Below, in pieces: positions 37,394 to 49,187 of a stretch of DNA of 64,000 nt. The translations under genes were made by a program, and so were the position numbers. The notes below the pieces were generated by a model that did no database searches, was not told where the DNA came from, and worked only from the letters and a program-made list of their open reading frames with translations. Each line of letters opens with the position of its first letter. Position 1 is the first letter of the stretch. The stretch lies in contig NC_081407.1 in the NCBI RefSeq assembly GCF_030272615.1, positions 268,616,075-268,680,074 of the forward strand. Reading direction: 5' to 3'. This stretch comes from Cryptomeria japonica (Eukaryota > Streptophyta > Pinopsida > Cupressales > Cupressaceae).

Positions 37394-40300
37394 ATGGCAT
37401 CATCTTCTAAAACAATAGAGAAATTGATGATTACATCTAAACCTATGGAAGTTGTAAAAGTAGAACAAATCGTGTCTTATAATGCTTTATCACAAGTTCC
37501 TAGTGGTGTTATAGTGAAAGGAGATTTGTCCAGCTACATCGATTGCAAGATTGAGGATTTAGGATCATTGTCGATATATTCTCAGTTAAAATCCCTTTGT
37601 GATGAAAATGAAAAGATTCAAATAGAATATATTAGGGTTTATGAAAAAGGTTTTCATAATACAGCTTACTTTCTTGAAGATTTTGAAGAAGAACATATCC
37701 GAATTATTTTGAGTCGAGCTCATGGGGAAAACATGTATTTAGAAAGGATTCATACTATAACCGAGGAAGCTATTCAAGATGTAACTGTTTTTTACTCAAC
37801 CCATGAAGTACCTAAGTTGAGCCATATTTCAAAAGAGGCAGTAAACACTCTAACCAGATCAACATCTGATAGGTGTGCTTTTTTTGTCAATAACATCAGG
37901 GACCCAACGGTAAAGTTGGCAGCTATGGTTATAGGCTACCGGGTATTCTATTCTAGCATATTAAATAGTTTTCCATCAACAACGGTGCATACTGCTTACA
38001 AAATGATAGCTGAAAATGCTAATTATGACCTATTTGAGGCCAAAAGGAGCCAATTATTGTTAAATCTCCAATCTATCAAGAAGGACAACAATCTAAAGTT
38101 TAAATTTGGACAGTTATTGATCGAGCTATTATTTTATTTTCATAATTTCTTACTGGGAATAGGTGATCTTGAATGGTCTAAGGATCTATCAGTATCTGCC
38201 CAGATTAAGAATAGTACCAAGGTTGCGAATAACACCTTTTCTGCTGCAATGAACAAATACTTCAATGAATTTTAGAAGAAAATGAGCATGAGAGTAAAAT
38301 TTCCCGAGGATGTGGTAAAACACTTTGCTAAGGATATTGTTTTCATAGTTACCACTGATTTCTATTTGATGGAGGCAATTGAGCCTAGAGAAGAAGAAAT
38401 GGAAGATATGAGTTATGAGGTCAACTATGACTTACTTAGTGGTTATGCTAATAACCTATTGGCATCTCCAAAGGATAAAAAGAAGGCAAAATTGGATGTT
38501 GTTGAAGTTCAAACTACACAAGCTGAAACCAGTATTGTTCCTACCAACTTGGTAAAGGTAAGATGAAGAAGGTTGAGCAAGCACCTCTAGTGATGAAAAG
38601 TACAAGAGTGACACGAAGTGTCCAAACCAAAAAGGAACCGACACCTAAATTTTATGCAAAGAAGGAGAGTGCATCTAAGAAAAGAGGTCGGAAACTAATT
38701 CTCCAAGAAGAATCTGAAGGTACTAACACTGAGGAAGAACCCAAGAAAATGAAAGCAACAGGTACAAAAGCTAAGCAAGTGAAGGAAGTGCCAAAGGCAA
38801 CTGTACCTTTTGATATTTCAACTTACAAGCTTGAGACTACCTTTGAGAGGACAATAAAGATATTAGGAAGAAACACATTTGATAATGTCAAAGATCATTT
38901 TGATTCATTCAATGAAGATGAAAAGGAACAAATTATTCAATAGGTAATCAATTATTTGTGTCACTACTATAGATTCCTCATGATCTTGAAAAGGATATCT
39001 CTAATTCCTTGTATGCTATTCTTTTGAATAAATGGGAGGAAGCAATAAAGAAAGAAAAAGAAATCATAGATGATGTATTTGTACAATATTTTAATGAGTT
39101 ATCAAAGGATGAGCTAAATGAATTGGTTGATAAGTACAAAGTTCATTTTGCTTACAAAACAAGAAGATTGAAGCTGATCAGTGGAAAAGTGCAACCTGTT
39201 GAGAATGAGACTCATCAAATTGCTCATAATATCAAGCACATGGAAGATCTTATACATTCCTCTAAGGATGAGAAATATATTGTTGATCGACTTGAAATGG
39301 ATGAGGAAGAAATTCTACAAGCTGATGTTGTCTATCCTATCAAGAGAAAGGATGACACTATTGTCCAACAAGTCATACTTGTTGATGATACTCAGGATAC
39401 AATTGATCTATCTGGAAACATTATTGTACCAGATATGCAGCCACCTGAAATCATCGACTTATAGGTTACTTCAGTTGAGAAACTGGCAACTCAACCAAGA
39501 GTGGATATTCCACCACCAAAGGAACAACTTGAGAAACCCCAATCCCCACCGATTTCATGGGACATTCAAAAGGAATCTAATGAAAACATTGATACTCAGA
39601 TCTCTGAATAGGAAACAAAGAAAGGAGAAGAGAAAGAAATTGTTAAGGTAACATCTTCTGAACTGGTAAAAACATTAGTCATACAACAAATTGATGAAGA
39701 TGATGATGACTCATTAGGCATCTCAGGGCCTATAATAGTTGATAATATGAGTGCATCTGAAATGATGAAGATTGCAACTGCCATGCATTCTAGAGCACAT
39801 AAGAAGAGACTTAAAGAGAAAAGAATGGAAGCTGACACCATTCAGAATGCTGTAGATATTCTATCAAGTCTACTACTGGAAACTGTTACAGGACATCTGA
39901 CAAATCCTATTAGCAAACTTGGTCAATTGGTTGCTGATGCATCTGACCAAATTAAGTCACTTGAAGAAGCAGCACAAACTTATGTTGAGAAGAGTTATAG
40001 GAAGATGCATGGAGAGCAGCTTATGAAATAAATTGATATTGGGAAACTTGCTCTATCTTTAATAAAGATTTGTTAAGAAAAGCTATTGAAACAGGAGGAA
40101 AATATCTTGCTTCTACTTCTAATGTTTCATTATTTTATTCTAATATCAATAACAGGCGAACTGAAACAGAGCAAGAGCTATAAAACATATGCAATGCATA
40201 TGTACCACTTCAAGATTCTATTTTTTCTTTTAGCAAATATGTGGATGATTTGCACAACATGTTGGATAACTATGATCTTGAGAAAGCAAAAAGACTCTAG

Positions 40301-40470
40301 TCACTGAAGGAATTGAAGAGTCTACTCACATCCCAAGTGGACATACTGCAGAGAGCCTACAAGAATGCAGAATCTATTTTAGCTACTCCAAAAACTTGTA
40401 CACTTGATTCCATGGAAGAATACACATCTTATGTCTACACTTGAGTACACCGAGAACATGCTGGAGACAT
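37394..40470 (+). pseudogene. Element C ORF2: long non-pol protein, function unknown
   Basis: The ATG at 37394 (MASSSKTIEK) opens a reading continuing in one frame to 38566 except for one stop at 38273, then with shifts near 38566 and 38960 to 40031 and on to about 40440. Residues about 60-300 form a conserved, probably globular region (EEHIRIILSRAHGENMYLER; LTRSTSDRCAFFVNNIRD; VHTAYKMIAENANYDLFEAK; FKFGQLLIELLFYFHNFLLG). Then follows a Lys/Arg-rich stretch with SKKRGRKL (possible nuclear signal), an acidic segment, and C-terminal coiled-coil helices. It occupies the region between gag and the purine tracts, where some Sireviruses carry an env-like ORF. I see no signal peptide or convincing membrane anchor. 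A homologous relic is in element A. I cannot assign a family. Confidence 0.7.
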
Positions 40471-40642
40471 GGAAACATACCTTGTCACGGTTGAAGAGGA
40501 ACTTTAATGTTATTTTCATGAGACTTGTGAATGCATGAATCTTGATTCAATTTTTTTTTTAAGTTTTTGTATATGTAAAACATTTTGATACAACCTTTTT
40601 TATATCTATATATATTTTGCTTTTCAATTTGGCACTATTGTC

Positions 40643-40803
40643 AAAGGGGGAGTAGAAATATGTACGTGTTTTTGGAAATTTTGTATGATGTATGTAGTAA
40701 GGGGGAGTATGTGTATATGTGTATAATTTTTTTTTATTGTAAGCACACTTAGCGGTATCACTGAAAATTTTATAAGTGTTGCCATCAATGCCAAAGGGGG
40801 AGA
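40643..40803 (+). promoter_or_regulatory. Three polypurine tracts of element C
   Basis: AAAGGGGGAGT (40643-40653), AAGGGGGAGT (40699-40708) and AAAGGGGGAGA (40793-40803), the last one base before the 3' LTR. Multiple near-identical tracts upstream of the 3' LTR are characteristic of Sireviruses. Confidence 0.9.
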
Positions 40804-40804
40804 T

Positions 40805-41908
40805 TGTTGGCTTGATGATGATTGTAATGATTAAACTTCATCATATGTTGTCATTGATGAAACACATACACACACATGTTCATATTGTCTACCAGTGTGA
40901 CTTCAAAGTTGTTTATACTACAACCGGTATTCTAGAGGTTTATATCCAACTGGTACATGGTGACAACTGGTATATACATGGAGACAACCAGTGGATTTGC
41001 ACAACTTGACATCAACATGAGGATCTAGCAAAGATTATCACAAGAGCATCAAGGATAAACGGTTTATATGTTTAACTCCAATCGGTATTCATTATTCCAA
41101 TATGTATTCATTGATTATGTGATGAGTTATCACAAGTCGTGATGAGTTATCCTTACCTACAAGATTTGGTGGTATTTTTGTGATGAGTTATGATCAGTTG
41201 ACTAGATACACTGCACCTAGGTAATTATGTTATGATTTCTAAAGGCCGACATGAAATCTTAATGTCTATATATTGACATCACGATGAATTATTTTGTATG
41301 AGCGAAAGTGATATGTTATGTGAAAATGCATAAGTGTTAAGTCACAGAGTATGTTGGTAAAGAAGTGTTAAGTGTGCTGAAGAGGATCTATACAAGAAAT
41401 TTGTGCTACTACTAGATCACATCACCTGTTGTTTTCTAAACACTGCAACAGTCAAATCCCCTAACCGGGTAAGCTCTAACAAGATTCATTGCTCAAATCC
41501 TCTAACTAGGTGGTCCATTGGTTTGGATTCAGAAATCCTCCACCGAGATTACTCCTTATAGGGTACTACCTTTTACAAGGTATAGCTTTTAACTAAGCTT
41601 TGGGATCTTTATCAAATTCACTCCTAGTAGAGCATTTTGTAGACCCTAACCGATCAGTTAGCTATTACTCCAGATAGTTAACTTATGAGTCCCGTCTCAC
41701 CGTGGTTTTTACCTATTTGGGTTTTCCACATATAAACGCTTGTGTTATGGTGGATGTTTTACTTATTGTGGATGTTGTTATATCATTTTTGATTGCATGC
41801 ATATTGTTTAACAAACTTGTTAAGTTTATCTACCAGTCAGTGTTTAAAGTAGTACTATTTTTGGTGTCACTGATTCATCCCCCCTCTCAGTGCTTTATAA
41901 GTCCATCA
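40805..41908 (+). repeat. Element C 3' LTR (1104 bp)
   Basis: Matches the 5' LTR throughout with scattered substitutions. It carries an extra short tandem copy of GTGATGAGTTATC near 41119-41150 not present in the 5' LTR, which accounts for most of the length difference. It ends GTCCATCA directly before the TAATT duplication. Confidence 0.9.
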
Positions 41909-42149
41909 TAATTAATTAAATTGATTAACTAAGTGGGTTTTTAGAAGAAATAATGGTTGAGGTGACTTTAGAAGAATGGGGAAATAATTAATTTATTGAT
42001 AAATTAATTATTGGACTATAGTGATAAGATTGATTAAATTTGATTTGATTAACCTTAAGAAGAAGGGAATTAACACAATTAAATTGGTTAATTTTGTTGA
42101 CAGGCTTAAATTAATTAAATATTAATTTAATTAATTTTAGGTGTCTACA

Positions 42150-42299
42150 TTTTTCCCCACTTTGATATAGCGTCATGAAGTGATGTTATATCAAAGAAGA
42201 GTAAAACATAGTGGATGAAAAGAATAAGGTCTAGTAGCATGATGTCCTAGTCATAGGTGAAATGAGGAAGGATAATGACTCAGGGGTAGTGGTAAAAAA
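42150..42299 (-). other. 150-bp spacer between LTR-H copies 2 and 3, with purine tract
   Basis: On the minus strand AAAGTGGGGAAAAA lies directly before the TGTAGACACC start of copy 2. It is near-identical to 32413-32559. No coding signal. Confidence 0.7.
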
Positions 42300-43509
42300 T
42301 GAACCAAGGTAAAATCCACAAGAGGGTTAATGGTTAGAATGAATCAAAATAAGCATAAAACACAATCAAACATACCAAAAACCATTATACCTTCATGAAG
42401 ATGATCTCTTGCTCCTCAGATTAGACCTTTGGTGAAGTGAAGAATGTGCCCCTTCTTCACTTGATTGGATTGGTCCTTGATGGGGATGTGGAATGCTCTC
42501 CACTACACAACAAGATAGGATAGGATTCAAAGGATGATTATGGATAATATGAATTGGCTATGGAGAGATTTTGGCATTATAAGGGCATGATGGAGGATTT
42601 TTACCCTCAAATGGACAACATGAAAATATGATGGAAGTTGATCAAGGGATGAAATGAACAACATAAGAATGTATGAAAATTCGATGATTTGTGAGGAAAG
42701 AAGACTCCAATTTAAAGATTGGAGGAGGCCAAAATGAAGGGCCAAGATTGATTTTGGGATGAAGGGTTGAGATCGATCTGAGAGGGAGCACATGGATTGA
42801 GAGGACAAGGTGTGGGATTCAAGAGATATGCCATAAAGACATTTCTAGTCTCCACACCTCTCAAGGTTCATGGGGAAGATCTCCCAAGTACATTGGGAAG
42901 AGAAAAAGGAATATAAAATTCCTCGGGGGGAGGGAGGAGGAATTAAAAATTCCAAAATAAGAGGATGTGTAGGAAGACTAAATGGATAAAGGAATTAAAA
43001 ATTCATTGGGAAGAGGATGCATGCGGAGATTCAAAGAATTTGAATTTCGTTGAAAGGATAAAGGTGATTAGGGATGTGCAAATGATTATGGGGATTGATT
43101 AGGTGGGTTAGTGAGGGATTAGAGTGAAAGTGGGAAAGTTAGGAGGATGTGACATGAGGAGAGAGAATGAGTGGAGGAATATGAAATTGGAGAGTAATGA
43201 TAAGTATGATTAAGGAATAATTAATTAGGCTAACTGGAGATTAGGGAAAGTGATTTGTAGGAATCACTTTATTTAGGTTAACTAATTAAAATTAATTAAC
43301 TAAGTGGCTTTTTAGAAGAAATAATGATTGAGGTGACTTTAGAAGAATGGGGAAATAATTAATTTAATTATTGGACTATAGTGATAAGATTGATTTCATT
43401 TGATTTAATTAACCTTAAGAAGAATGGAATTAACACAATTAAATTGGTTAATTATGTTGATAGGCTTAAATTAATTAAATATTATTTTAATTAATTTTAG
43501 GTGTCTACA
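42300..43509 (-). repeat. LTR-H copy 3 (1210 bp, outermost)
   Basis: Plus-strand ends are TGAACCAAGG...GGTGTCTACA, colinear with copies 1 and 2. The sequence to its right (from 43510) is unrelated to the spacers and lacks a purine tract, so this is the outer 5' boundary of the E2 array. Confidence 0.85.
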
Positions 43510-45811
43510 CCTCATAGAGTGGGCTCAAGCAATAAAATATTGTAGGATTGTGCTTAAGTACACACCATTCTCAAGAGTTGATGGCTAGAGATTGAGTGGC
43601 ATAGGGAGGCACCAACATGCTCACCTTTCCTCTTACCTTGAAGGTTCAAGAAGAACCTTTTGACCGAGGGATTTTCATCTTACTTAGAACGATACATGTC
43701 GAGTAACTTTAGGCACGATATTGTACCTTTTATCACACTATTAGACAGTCGAATGCTCTTAGGTTACTATAACAAAGGTTCTTAGTTGGGGACAACTGTG
43801 AATAGAGATCCTATTTGAAATAGCCTAAGATCAAAGGTGTCTCCTACTCCTCAGTAAACAAGTCTCAATGGACTGAGGGTCTTACAACTCATATTTGAAC
43901 AATGCTAGCCACTCCTTGAGATATACCTTTCACTCTCCTCCCTTTATATACCCTGCCAGGAAACATGCTTGAGGTCAAACCCTAAGGTGATGAAATCCCT
44001 AGGCAAGCCTCCTACTAAAAAGAAAAAAGAGACTATTGTGTGTTTCTCTTATACCTAAGGTCTCACGAGTACTTGACGGAAGACAATACACACACAATAA
44101 TCTGTGTTAACACAAATGTGCAAGCGCACCGAACATGACAAACAAAGTTCATTAACCTTAAGAAATCAAAATGTGAGATAGTCTAGAAATCAAAGACACA
44201 ATATTTGAAATGCAAGTCTTCTACTAAATGTATGTTACACCCTCAAATATGTTAGTAGGCTCAATTTATAGCCTTGGACACACAATAGATAAGTTGCACC
44301 AGTTGGTTAGTCCAAAATATTAGCTTAAAATAAAACCAAATCTAAAAACAACTCTCTATTTCAAAAGAATGGGAATTGAAAATGAAAGCACATATATACT
44401 TGATGATTGTGTAGATAGAGTAAGCAATATGTAGATTTGTGTAACACTTACGCAAATCTGGGATGCAAATGTGTAGAAATAGAAACTTACAAAATTGACA
44501 AACTGGCAAAAACAAACGTGCAATAGGATACAACATATGCACAAAAATAGACAAATACTACACAAACAAAGAAGAATTGTGCATGTCTATACAACAAATG
44601 CAAAAATCTAAGCAATAGTTGCACAAAAAAATAACTGAAACTCTGAGTTTGAAAAATATAAAATTAAACCATAAACACACAAAGAAAATGCATAATCTAG
44701 GCAGCAATTGCACAAGTTTGTTAAACAAATGCGCAAAACTACTGTGCAAATGCGCAATAGAATTTGACAAAAGCACAAAATGGAAATCAAACATGCAAAT
44801 CCAACTTGTAATTTCTAAAAAGACAAAAAATTAAGTAAATTGTTAGAAAAATGGGACTAGGGTCCTACTAGTCATGCCTAAATGTGTATGCTTAATTTTG
44901 AACCTATTCTAAACTCTTGATTTTCCCAACCACTAGCATAGAATCTACAAAATATTTCAACAACACCAATGGATATTTTTATCAAGTATGCAAACAAATG
45001 AAATGAAATAAAATATACGTCATACACATGTTAAGTTTGGCTCCATAGGTCTCCTATCCTCCAAGATCTTGTGAATATGATATATTTGTACTTAGCATTA
45101 AGCAATACCACAGGATGATATAAAGAAATGAAGTATGGTTGATTGATGATGCAAGCAAAATATAAATGTAATGATGAAATCTCTATGAAAATTTTGGCAT
45201 AATGATGTCAACTGAAGTTGTGGATAATGAAATGCAAAGAGCAAGCCTCTTTAATAGAAATATCCAATAAAATCACGAGCTTAGATTAAGAAGTTAAAAG
45301 ATGAATGGTCATGATTAAGAGGTTAAGAGAGAATCAATGGGATTAAGAGATGCAAATGAAATGTAAGGATGAGATGAAGAGGTGGAAGAGAGTGAATAAG
45401 ATTAAGAGTTTAATTCAAATGAAGGGCTAAGATTAAGAAGTGGGTTGACTTTTCAAATGATTTAATGAATGTGGTCATTGGAGAAAGGACAAAGTGAATG
45501 AAGAGAAATAGAATACTTGTCATATGACTATGAATATAAATTGTGGTCTATGTGAACAAGTTGAAAGACTAGGATTAGAAAGAAGAGGATAATGAATTAA
45601 TTAAATAAATATGAGCATCTATTTAAATAATGGCTGAAAAATGTGGGATATCTAAATAAATAATAATAAAATATTTAATTTAGGAGAGAAAAGGCTAATG
45701 AATTAAGTAAATAAATAGAAATATTTATCTAATTAATAGAAAAATAATGATAAAATAATTAAATAAATAATAATTATTTATTTAATTTAGGACAATTTTA
45801 GATATCTACAA
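43510..45811 (-). repeat. Probable diverged gypsy LTR-like sequence
   Basis: The right end CAATTTTAGATATCTACA resembles the LTR-H end (AATTTTAGGTGTCTACA), giving a minus-strand TGTAGATATC start. A minus-strand GGGTATATAAAGGG at about 43949-43962 is a good TATA box. The part 44400-44770 is dense in AAATGCGCAA-like words as in the E2 leader. The left boundary and any target duplication were not found. Short readings of 60-78 codons inside are not supported as genes. Confidence 0.5.
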
Positions 45812-46879
45812 TTAGTTGTAGATCATTTAAAAGAATTTTTGTCACCAATCAGAATAGTTATTCCCCCTTTATTAATTTATGTGCTCATGTAAAAATGTGT
45901 AATTAAAATTGTGGGATTCCACTCAGTTGAAATATAGTTCTTTTCATGTTCCTTCTATACCTTCCTAGAGGATTTTTAGAGAATATTTTTCAAAAGAATA
46001 GTGATATGAAAAAGAATAAGCCAAGTACCTATCATGTGAATAATGCACCTAATAGATACAACATATATGATAATTTATTTTAACATCATTCCTAATGTTT
46101 CATCAATGTCACCATATTGATAAACTAAAAATGACAACATCACCAAACTAACATCATCTTAATTTTATCAAATTTCATGCTAACAATTAAATATTTTTTA
46201 ATTTAATTTACCACCTCTCTACACCTATAGTTAATTACATAGTTTTATTATATAATTAATTGATCTTCTTTTAATTTACCATCTCTCTACACCACTAATT
46301 AAAAATGGGATTCTAAATGGGATTCCTTAGAGCTTTGGATTCTAAATGGTCTTTTTAAAAATAATTTCATGCTTCTACCAACTTCATGAAGCCATGATTC
46401 CCTTGAAATTTTAAATAAATCCTTTGAGAAACTATAAATTATTCTACAATACCATTTACATTTCCCTTAGAGCTCATCCATATACCAAGCAATTGAGGTT
46501 TATACTAGATTTATTTTTATTTATTTATTATTTATTATTTATTAAATCTTACCTAGACTTTTCACGTAATTTAAAATAGGAATATTTAATTTTTTACATT
46601 TTGTTTTATTTTCTTTTAGTTCAAAATTAAAACAAGAATGTTAGTTCTTAGCGTGTCCTAGCACATGATGTCTTGAAATAAGAAATGGTATAGTACTAGT
46701 CAAAAATCTCTTGAATAGGATATTATTGGTCTACCATTGAAAATAATGCTTTTGAATATGTAATAAAATTTATGTCCTATTAGAAGGGTGGTAACATGAT
46801 TCATGTACTATCTCGAGCTCTACAATTGATCACAACTTTGTAATTATTTTCTACATGGGAATTAATTTCATTAGATAAA
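45812..46879. other. Unassigned AT-rich DNA
   Basis: No gene or repeat family was recognised. Long TTTATTTATT and TAATTAATT runs at 46190-46560. It could be decayed pol sequence upstream of the integrase fragment, but no motif supports this. Confidence 0.45.
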
Positions 46880-47498
46880 TAATTCCCTAATGTTCTAATG
46901 ACCATAAATTTTTTATAACAATAATACAATAGTTCACTAAGTGGGTTGAAGCAATACCTCTCACTTATGTCAATGACCAACAAATATCTAAGCTTATCCT
47001 CTACCATATCATTTTTTAGTTTACTTTTAAAATTATTATTGATTATAAAAAATGCTTTGAAAATCATGAAGTTTGATTAAATTCCACGCAAAGCATGAAT
47101 ATTCCACCTCCTCATATCAACAAGGTAATAGCCAAATTGAGGCATCTAATAAAAGCCCCATCAAAATACTAAAAAGGATTTTCGATGGTATTGGTTGTGA
47201 TTGACACATTTAGCTCTATCCCACTCTATGGGACTATTGTACTAGTATTATTTTCTTTAGAGCTAAATAAATCATGCTAATCAAGGTCAAGCTACCATCC
47301 TTGCATATTTCCTTAGAATTTCTCATCGATGATGAGTGTTAAGTTGTACCTATCCATTAGCTAGAACTCCATGACAAAAAAATTCAATTCCCCAAATCAC
47401 TTGTAGGCATAGAAGATAAACTTCATCAAATTCAACGTATATACAATAATAACATTAGACTAGAGAGTTTGAGTTTGGTAACCTTGTCATCAAGGAAA
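46880..47498 (+). pseudogene. Ty3/gypsy integrase fragment (orphan)
   Basis: The plus-strand reading near 46935 gives KWVEAIPLTYVNDQQ, the hallmark of plant gypsy integrase catalytic cores (usual FTKWVEAIPL). Later segments fit in order: FKIIIDYKKCFENHEV (usual FGxPxxIVxDNxxxF), HINKVIAKLRHLIKAP (usual NGxAExxNKxLIxIL), LHDKKIQFPKSLVGIEDKL (linker helix). Stops and shifts are abundant. It is cut at 47499 by the LTR of element B. No matching RT or LTR lies next to it. The orientation is opposite to E2. Confidence 0.75.
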
Positions 47499-48454
47499 TG
47501 TTACAAATATACCTTTGTCTTGTCATTTATGTCAACCCCTTTTGATCTGGAAGTAATACATAATTCGGGAGTAGACTGGAAGTAGTGTTTTGGGTCTAGA
47601 AGCTCTGTTTTGGTCCAGATTATTCGTGTTTTGATTTTAAAGAGTTTTATGTATAGATTGTGTCATTGAAGTTCACCAAAAGAATTTTTCATGTATCTAT
47701 TAATTATCTAGCTGTTCTTTTTGGTTTGGAGCCTTTTGGTTGGTTTCAGTTTTGGTCCGGATTAAGATATACATTTCACATTTTGGGTCCAGTTTTATAT
47801 TTTGGGTCAAAAGCGTGCATACATGTTACAATCTCTTTTGTGGCCAACTTGGTGAAGATGATCATTCCATATTGGTATATATGTACAGATGTAGGGTACA
47901 TGCAAAAGATATATGTGAATGCGGAATTCAGTAGTATTGATTGTGCGACTTAATGTAAGGATGGAAACGTGAGTGATGTAGAGATATCAGTTGGTATAAG
48001 GTTAGTGATCCACAAATTCGGTGATTTGGATATTTTGTTAGGTCTGATTTGTTTTATATTTGGAACTGTGATCAATATACAAAGATGCTTGTGTTCATGC
48101 AGTTCTTTTTCTTAACATTGTAAATCTACATCTTGCCCTATTGCAGTTAGCTTCAGTGCACAAGCCCATCTTTGTATCTTGCCCCAAGAGCAGTTAGCCT
48201 TGGACAACAAGTTCAGAGAAATGAGATCCCTCTTTTTCTAAACATTTCTATATAGTGGATTAATTTTGTGAGTTAAAACTCACAGTGTTTTTTCCCAATT
48301 CATGTTTTCCATGTATAAAATATCGGTGTTCATGTGTGGATGATTTATGATGATTGATGTGCTCATCTAGAATAAATTGATTAATTTAAGATTGTAGTCT
48401 GGAATTTTAATTAATGTTGATTCACCTCCCCTCTCAGCATCTGTTGTGTGTTCA
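47499..48454 (+). repeat. Element B 5' LTR (956 bp)
   Basis: Begins TGTTACAAATATACC and includes CTTGTCATTTATGTCAACC. It ends with CTCCCCTCTCAGCATC and TGTTCA. A block matching TTTTTTCCCAATTCATGTTTTCCA lies at 48285-48311. At 48131-48220 a 55-60 base unit (TCTTGCCC...GCAGTTAGC...CAAG) is present twice. The primer-binding site after it is decayed (ATAATTATCACTTG). Confidence 0.7.
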
Positions 48455-48493
48455 ATAATTATCACTTGAGGTTGATGTAGAGCTTTGAACACT

Positions 48494-49030
48494 ATGTTTG
48501 AAGAAGAACTGAATGATATGGATGCCATGGAACAAAGTGACTATGAATGTGAAGGTGTAGTTGACATGGAAGGAGAACTAAGTTCAACTCTTGTAGATCT
48601 AGATGAGAGCATATTTAAACTGAAGAAAGTTGAAGACAAGATTGCTCACCTAAGAAAGTAGTTGGATGAAGAAAGAAAGAAAATGGATGATCTTGATATG
48701 AAGCTAAACAATAGAATAGAGGATTGTACTAAACTTGAGAAAGGAATGGAAGGAGGCAAAGAAGCAGATTGATAAATGCCTAAAATGAAAAGGTGGAAGT
48801 GAAGTTCTTGTTGCTATACTCAATGCTCAGAAACAAAGCAAAGACAAAGAAGTCTTGGGATATGAAGAAGGAGAATTTTCAAAAGGGAAAGAGAAGAACA
48901 GTGATCCTCCGGTTCAGAATGTGTGGAAGCGTAAAAGTACAAACTTGTGTCTCACTTTTATAAAGGAAAAGATTAACAACAACAAAATAATTCAGCTTCA
49001 ATGGCACAAAAGTGATATTTCTATTTGGTA
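48494..49030 (+). pseudogene. Element B gag N-terminal coiled coil
   Basis: The ATG at 48494 (MFEEELNDMDAME) opens an acidic heptad-rich reading: LVDLDESIFKLKKVEDKIAH, a stop at 48660, then LDEERKKMDDLDMKLNN, and after a shift GYEEGEFSKGKEKNSDPPVQ, which corresponds to the linker before the knuckles in element D gag (GLGYKGKDF). No knuckles follow. The element breaks off before 49183. Confidence 0.6.
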
Positions 49031-49187
49031 ATTGAAGATGATGTAAATTGATGAAATGTGTAAAACTAGATGAAGTTTATGCCTATTATTTAAAAAAAAA
49101 AATTGGAACAAGAATTGATATGTTTTTTTAATTATTAAAGTCATTTTTTCAATTATTGAAAAATACTGCAAATCAGGGGTTTCACCT

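Larger units (their letters stand above)
34509..41908 (+). mobile_element. Element C: complete 7.4 kb Sirevirus-like (Copia) element, gag + ORF2, no pol
   Basis: Both LTRs begin TGTTGGCTTGATGAT and end CCATCA. The target duplication TAATT is perfect (34504-34508 and 41909-41913). It has an initiator-Met-type PBS, coiled-coil gag with four CCHC knuckles, a long ORF2, and three AAAGGGGGAG-type tracts before the 3' LTR. No protease, integrase, RT or RNase H motif is visible in the 5.2 kb interior, so it must have been mobilised in trans. Frames of gag and ORF2 carry a handful of stops and shifts. Confidence 0.9.
32560..42149 (-). repeat. LTR-H copy 2, split by two insertions
   Basis: Present as 32560-33194, 34160-34508 and 41914-42149. 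Subtracting the 960-bp solo LTR plus its 5-bp duplication and the 7400-bp element C plus its 5-bp duplication leaves 1220 bp, equal to copy 1 (1221) and copy 3 (1210). This arithmetic independently supports both insertion boundaries. Confidence 0.85.
22402..43509 (-). mobile_element. E2: 3'-truncated Ty3/gypsy element with three tandem 5' LTRs and nested insertions
   Basis: In minus orientation the order is LTR copy 3 (43509-42300), a 150-base spacer, LTR copy 2 (42149-32560, interrupted twice), a 147-base spacer, LTR copy 1 (32412-31192), a 1.6 kb leader, gag, protease, G-patch and RT, and then a stop at the start of RNase H at 22402. Integrase and a 3' LTR are missing. A foreign solo LTR interrupts gag. 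The order gag-PR-RT is canonical for gypsy elements. Confidence 0.75.
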
